Of a stretch of 64,000 nt of DNA, positions 60,481 through 64,000 are shown one piece after another. Source of the DNA: Acorus gramineus (lineage: Eukaryota; Streptophyta; Magnoliopsida; Acorales; Acoraceae); the NCBI GenBank assembly GCA_030737835.1, contig JAUJYN010000012.1:10296118-10360117 (forward strand), in the 5' to 3' direction. The notes below the pieces were generated by a model. That model was not told the DNA's origin, ran no database searches, and saw only the letters and a list, made by a program, of their open reading frames with translations. Each line of letters starts with the position of its first letter. Within the stretch, counting starts at the first letter, position 1. The position numbers and the translations under genes were made by a program.

Positions 60481-61945
60481 GGGCCGTTTGGTTCAGCGGA
60501 AAGCTGATTTTAAGTCATAATTTATAAGTGCAAATTATATAAGTTCTGATAAGTTTTAATCAGTTCAGAAGAAAAACTGTTTGGTTCAGCGGAAATTATA
60601 AGCACTTATTGCAAATAAGTGTGTTTGGTTCAGTACAAATAATAGAGCTTATTATAAGGGTAGTTTGGTCCATTTAATAAGTGTTGAATGTAATTTGATG
60701 TTTGGTTGAAAACATGAAAACATGCTTTGAGATATTAAAGATTATTGTTTTTTCCATTAAATACATCAACCACTAATGCCCTATGTAGAACAATGAAATA
60801 TTTTCGTGGATTAGTCTACACGTGAAAAACAAATATTTTGTGTTAAATGTGTCAAGAACTCTGATAATTATAAATTTTCATCTATCTGTGGAGATTGCAA
60901 AGAAGAAATTGGAGCACAAAAATTTTCAAATGCCATTGTTGAATAATAGGGAGAGCAAAAAAATGAATTATATCACTTGTAATCTGAAGAATGTTACATA
61001 AACTACTGAAAATATGCACCCATTAACCCGGTTTCTCAGAGAAGAAGAGTCCACAGACAAGAAAGAACCTAATATATTAGTTGGTCCGCCATAGGGATTA
61101 ATTATAACATGATTTGAAGATTTCAACACTCCGAAACATGGGGTATCCTTAATATGTTACAATCCTAAACATGGGGTAACCCTAAACAGTTTATTACTTT
61201 CCACATTCTAAGGGAATCGATCATAGTTAGCACATGAAAAGGTAGTCGAACAAAATGATAAGTGCAAAATGAAACAGGTAAGTAGATATTGCAATAGTTG
61301 TGGCACTACTATTTCTGATTTCTTGGTGGTCTTCTTATTCCCATTGTACATGTCAATCTCTAACCCTCTTTTTTCCATATTTGTTAAATTGTTAAATTGA
61401 TAAAATTTTACCTCGGAAGGGTTAATGTGGCCACGGCGACGGGTGGTTCAGACGGCAAGCGACGAGGATGGATTGATGCGGCGTCGGACGGTGAAACAAC
61501 TCGTTCTTCCGTGGAGATGCGAAGAGGAGAGATGATAGAGATGTTGTGGTGGTCGATCTGCCGAAGAGAGAGGGTGTTGCGCGACGGAGGTCTGTCTTCT
61601 TCGCTCGCGGGGCAGAGAGACAGGTGAGAGAGATCTGGGAGGGCTCGAAGAGAATGGGGTGAGGAGAGAGAGAATGTCAAAAACTCCCCTTATATACCAC
61701 TTGTAATTATTGATAAGTAGAGGGGGTAGAACCGTCATTTCAGGTCCCCGTAAATTACCGATTGCTGTTGAGCAGAATAAAAAGTGACGGGGAACAGCTG
61801 AAATTTTTTGGGTAACTTTAGTTGACGGAGGAAATGATTCATGACTTAATTGGGTGTCAACCAAACAACCAATTTACATAATAAGTGCTTATTTTCCTCT
61901 TTCAGCTAAATAAGTGCTGAAATGAGTGTCAACCAAACACGGCCA
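60481..61945. mobile_element. putative non-autonomous TIR element with GC-rich core
   Basis: Left end GGGGCCGTTTGGTTCAGCGG; complement of the right end TGGCCGTGTTTGGTTGACAC. The subterminal word GTTTGGTT recurs in both orientations (60579, 60620 and the complement at 61856). The core 61425-61680 is much GC-richer than its surroundings (for example GGCGTCGGACGGTG) and could be a captured host fragment. No clear target duplication; compared with the GLP4 block, some flanking sequence (about 170 bp) is also missing, so borders are provisional. Confidence 0.5.
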
Positions 61946-62046
61946 AATGGGAAGGCAAAACTAGTCAAGACAACTAGATGACCACATGATATAACTACTA
62001 CAAGACCAAATCCAAACAAAACATATGGGTGGAAAAATAAATACTA

Positions 62047-62088
62047 AACGCGTTGAATCTTTCCAAATCACCAGGGCTATATATAATG
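62047..62088 (+). promoter_or_regulatory. GLP5 core promoter
   Basis: AACGCGTT (62047-62054), CTTTCCAAATCACC, and TATA box CTATATATAATG (62077-62088), about 72 bp before the ATG. Confidence 0.65.
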
Positions 62089-62159
62089 TATCAACTACGT
62101 GTAAATATCAGAAACAACACAATCTAAAATCTTGCACCAAACCCCACTTTAGAAACAAA

Positions 62160-62840
62160 ATGATGAAACTCCAAATCCACACTAGGCCTCTCATCCTCTT
62201 CATGATCCTCTCCATGGCACTGCAAGCTCCCCCTGCCCTCTGCGCGGACCCTGACCCGCTCCAAGACTTCTGCATCGCAGACCTCTCGACGACATCCACC
62301 CCAATAAACGGATTCCCGTGCAAGCCAGCGTCTAATGTCACAGCATCCGACTTCATCTATAACGGCCTAGCTGTAGAGGGCAACACTACGAACCCGTTCG
62401 GCTCCAACGTGACACCGGCCAACGTCCTCGCCTTCCCGGGACTGAACACTTTAGGCATCTCGATGAACCGGGTGGACCTCGCGCCGGGTGGACTCAATCC
62501 CCCACACCACCACCCCCGTGCCTCGGAGCTCGACATCGTCTTAAAGGGAGAGGTGCTGATCGGGTTCATCTCGAGCGGGAACGTGTACTTCTCGAACGTG
62601 TTGAGAGAAGGACAGATATTTGTCATCCCGAAAGGGATGATCCACTTCCAGATGAACGTGGGGAAGGAGAAGGGGCTCCTGATCACCACCTTCAATAGCC
62701 AGCTCCCAGGGGCCGTTGTTGCTCCCCTGGCGCTCTTTGCGGCAAATCCGGCTGTGCCGAACAAGGTCTTGACCAAGGCTCTTCAGGTGGATGAGAGTGT
62801 TGTGCAGCTCATCAAATCCAAGTTTGCTGCTTCTTCTTAA
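62160..62840 (+). CDS. GLP: germin-like protein 5
   Basis: Single exon, 226 residues starting [20 protein letters not shown]; the second ATG (62163) matches the start of the other copies, so initiation may be one codon later. Signal peptide, both Cys, sequons, box 1 ([13 protein letters not shown], with Ser for Thr) and box 2 ([10 protein letters not shown]) are intact; LDIVLKGE replaces LDIVVKGE. Ends KSKFAASS like GLP1. AATAAA lies near 62892. Secreted cupin; activity uncertain. Its upstream block is interrupted by the Mutator MITE and the TIR element, which push the distal part of the block about 2 kb further away. Confidence 0.93.
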   Translation: MMKLQIHTRPLILFMILSMALQAPPALCADPDPLQDFCIADLSTTSTPINGFPCKPASNVTASDFIYNGLAVEGNTTNPFGSNVTPANVLAFPGLNTLGISMNRVDLAPGGLNPPHHHPRASELDIVLKGEVLIGFISSGNVYFSNVLREGQIFVIPKGMIHFQMNVGKEKGLLITTFNSQLPGAVVAPLALFAANPAVPNKVLTKALQVDESVVQLIKSKFAASS

Positions 62841-64000
62841 GGAACTGTATAACCTGATTGGTTTCCTATTCATGGGTTGTAGACTTGTACAATAAAAGCC
62901 CTTGAATCTCATTCATTGTGCTATAGAATATGTATTTATTTAAAAGAGATTGAGGGCTCCAATATATTTGAATTTGTCTTATAATGTTTAAGTTTTAGAT
63001 TTTGGAGTGTGGCCACTCTAGAAGACAATAATGATAAAGTATAACGGGTCCACATGCATAAAGAGAATCAATTAGCTTTTCTTGGACACTGAAAATCAAT
63101 GGAATCTGTAACATATTTTGTACACAGTTCTGTTTGATTTTTATATCAACATAATATTCTTAGCAATGGTTCAAGATACAAACATGAAGAAGTACCCATT
63201 TGACAAAGCCCTGATAAAAATTAATTCCATTCTTATGGTTCTAAAACAAGGATAAGAATCAGTTCCAATTACAATATCATAAGAATGGTTACTCAAGAAA
63301 CCTCCCAGACAACATGTATTAACTTGACAATAGAAGACTCGAGTGTCTTTCTCCTCCTGCTGTCTTTCAATTTGACAAATCATCCAATGCGCCTGTTGAA
63401 AATCATCCATGGAACGAATGAGGAAAACCAATGGACAGATGATTTAGTATCAAAAACATCATTCAAAAACAGGAAGTTATAAACTGGTAATAAAATCTTT
63501 AAAAAAACACATTCAGGATGGCAAGAATAATGTATACATGGACTATAATCATGATGGGAAATGAAGTTCATCATCATCATCATCATCATTGACAATATAA
63601 TGGATCAAATCACCTGCAATTTACTGAGATCATTGGTGAACTCCTATGACGAGGGGGATATCAAGGTCTCACCTCCAAAGAAAATATAAAAAAAAAGGAA
63701 ACTTCTTCTTATGGTCCACATCAAACTCCCACATTAAAGCAAGGGACACAAGATGTCCAATATTGTGCCATAAAACACAACTGATTTGAGCATTAAAGCA
63801 ATTTTTAAACAGAATCATTGCATCTCTTGTATTTTTAGTATATAAAGAATTATTGAATTTAAGAAGATAGTAGAGTATTCCAATAGTAACTCAGAATCTA
63901 TAGAAAAACAACTAGAGGACAATGGTTGACCCCTTATGCGGTGTGTTGGTGTATTTGGATTACACAGAATGTGTTATCTTCCAACATAAGAAAACACATG
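62841..64000. other. GLP5 3' flank and right edge of window
   Basis: Up to about 63310 the sequence matches the GLP4 3' flank. Beyond that I see no confident gene. A (CAT)n run (63571-63590) and an isolated 36-bp exon-like stretch on the minus strand (about 63611-63646: tag|GAGTTCACC...TTGCAG|gt) are the only features; the latter is too short to call. Confidence 0.5.

Noticed and set aside
60473-61950. 8-bp or 3-bp target duplication for the TIR element at 60481
   Set aside because: Neither TAA/TTA nor an 8-bp match is present at both sides, so I leave its superfamily open.
63611-63646. Possible 36-bp minus-strand exon (EFTNDLSKLQ) with tag/gt borders
   Set aside because: Too short and isolated; no adjoining exon could be found within the window.

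Overview
The window is plant nuclear DNA from a flowering plant. It is AT-rich and repeat-dense, with spliced GT-AG genes, intronless germin-like genes, a Ty1-copia LTR retrotransposon and many small inverted-repeat elements. I cannot name the species from sequence alone.

Layout. (1) 92-6959 (+): the last nine exons of an F-box/LRR (RNI-like) gene; its 5' end lies left of the window. Two introns are about 2.8 kb each. (2) 6960-12950: repeats only. (3) 13355-19495 (+): a complete ten-exon TAM41 gene, the mitochondrial phosphatidate cytidylyltransferase of cardiolipin and phosphatidylglycerol synthesis. One of its introns holds a dead LINE fragment and another appears to use a GC donor. (4) 19496-24400: repeats, including a terminal-inverted-repeat (TIR) element with an internal 93-bp minisatellite. 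(5) 24439-62840: five intact, intronless germin-like protein (GLP) genes, two on the minus strand (24439-25119, 31978-32670) and three on the plus strand (42138-42815, 44603-45280, 62160-62840). Each copy carries a related upstream block and 3' flank, so they arose by segmental duplication. The spaces between them have been filled by LINE pieces, Tourist-like and Mutator-like miniature inverted-repeat elements (MITEs), a 1.16-kb foldback element and a 5.88-kb Copia element (53629-59507). (6) 62841-64000: duplicated GLP 3' flank and then no recognisable gene.

The genes do not form a pathway. The F-box/LRR protein would be a ubiquitin-ligase substrate receptor, TAM41 makes mitochondrial CDP-diacylglycerol, and the GLPs are secreted cupins of the cell wall. 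The GLPs share a promoter layout: a CACATGGA-type motif, AACGCGTT, a TTCCAAATCACC-type motif and a TATA box just before the ATG. This suggests inherited co-regulation, with the copy at 42138 drifting away.

The most informative structures are natural experiments in transposition. The duplicated GLP upstream blocks act as empty-site references for several insertions. The Copia element has nearly identical LTRs and an open pol frame but a ruined gag. Two inverted-repeat elements carry internal tandem repeats. I found no operon-like, CRISPR-like or otherwise wholly new system.
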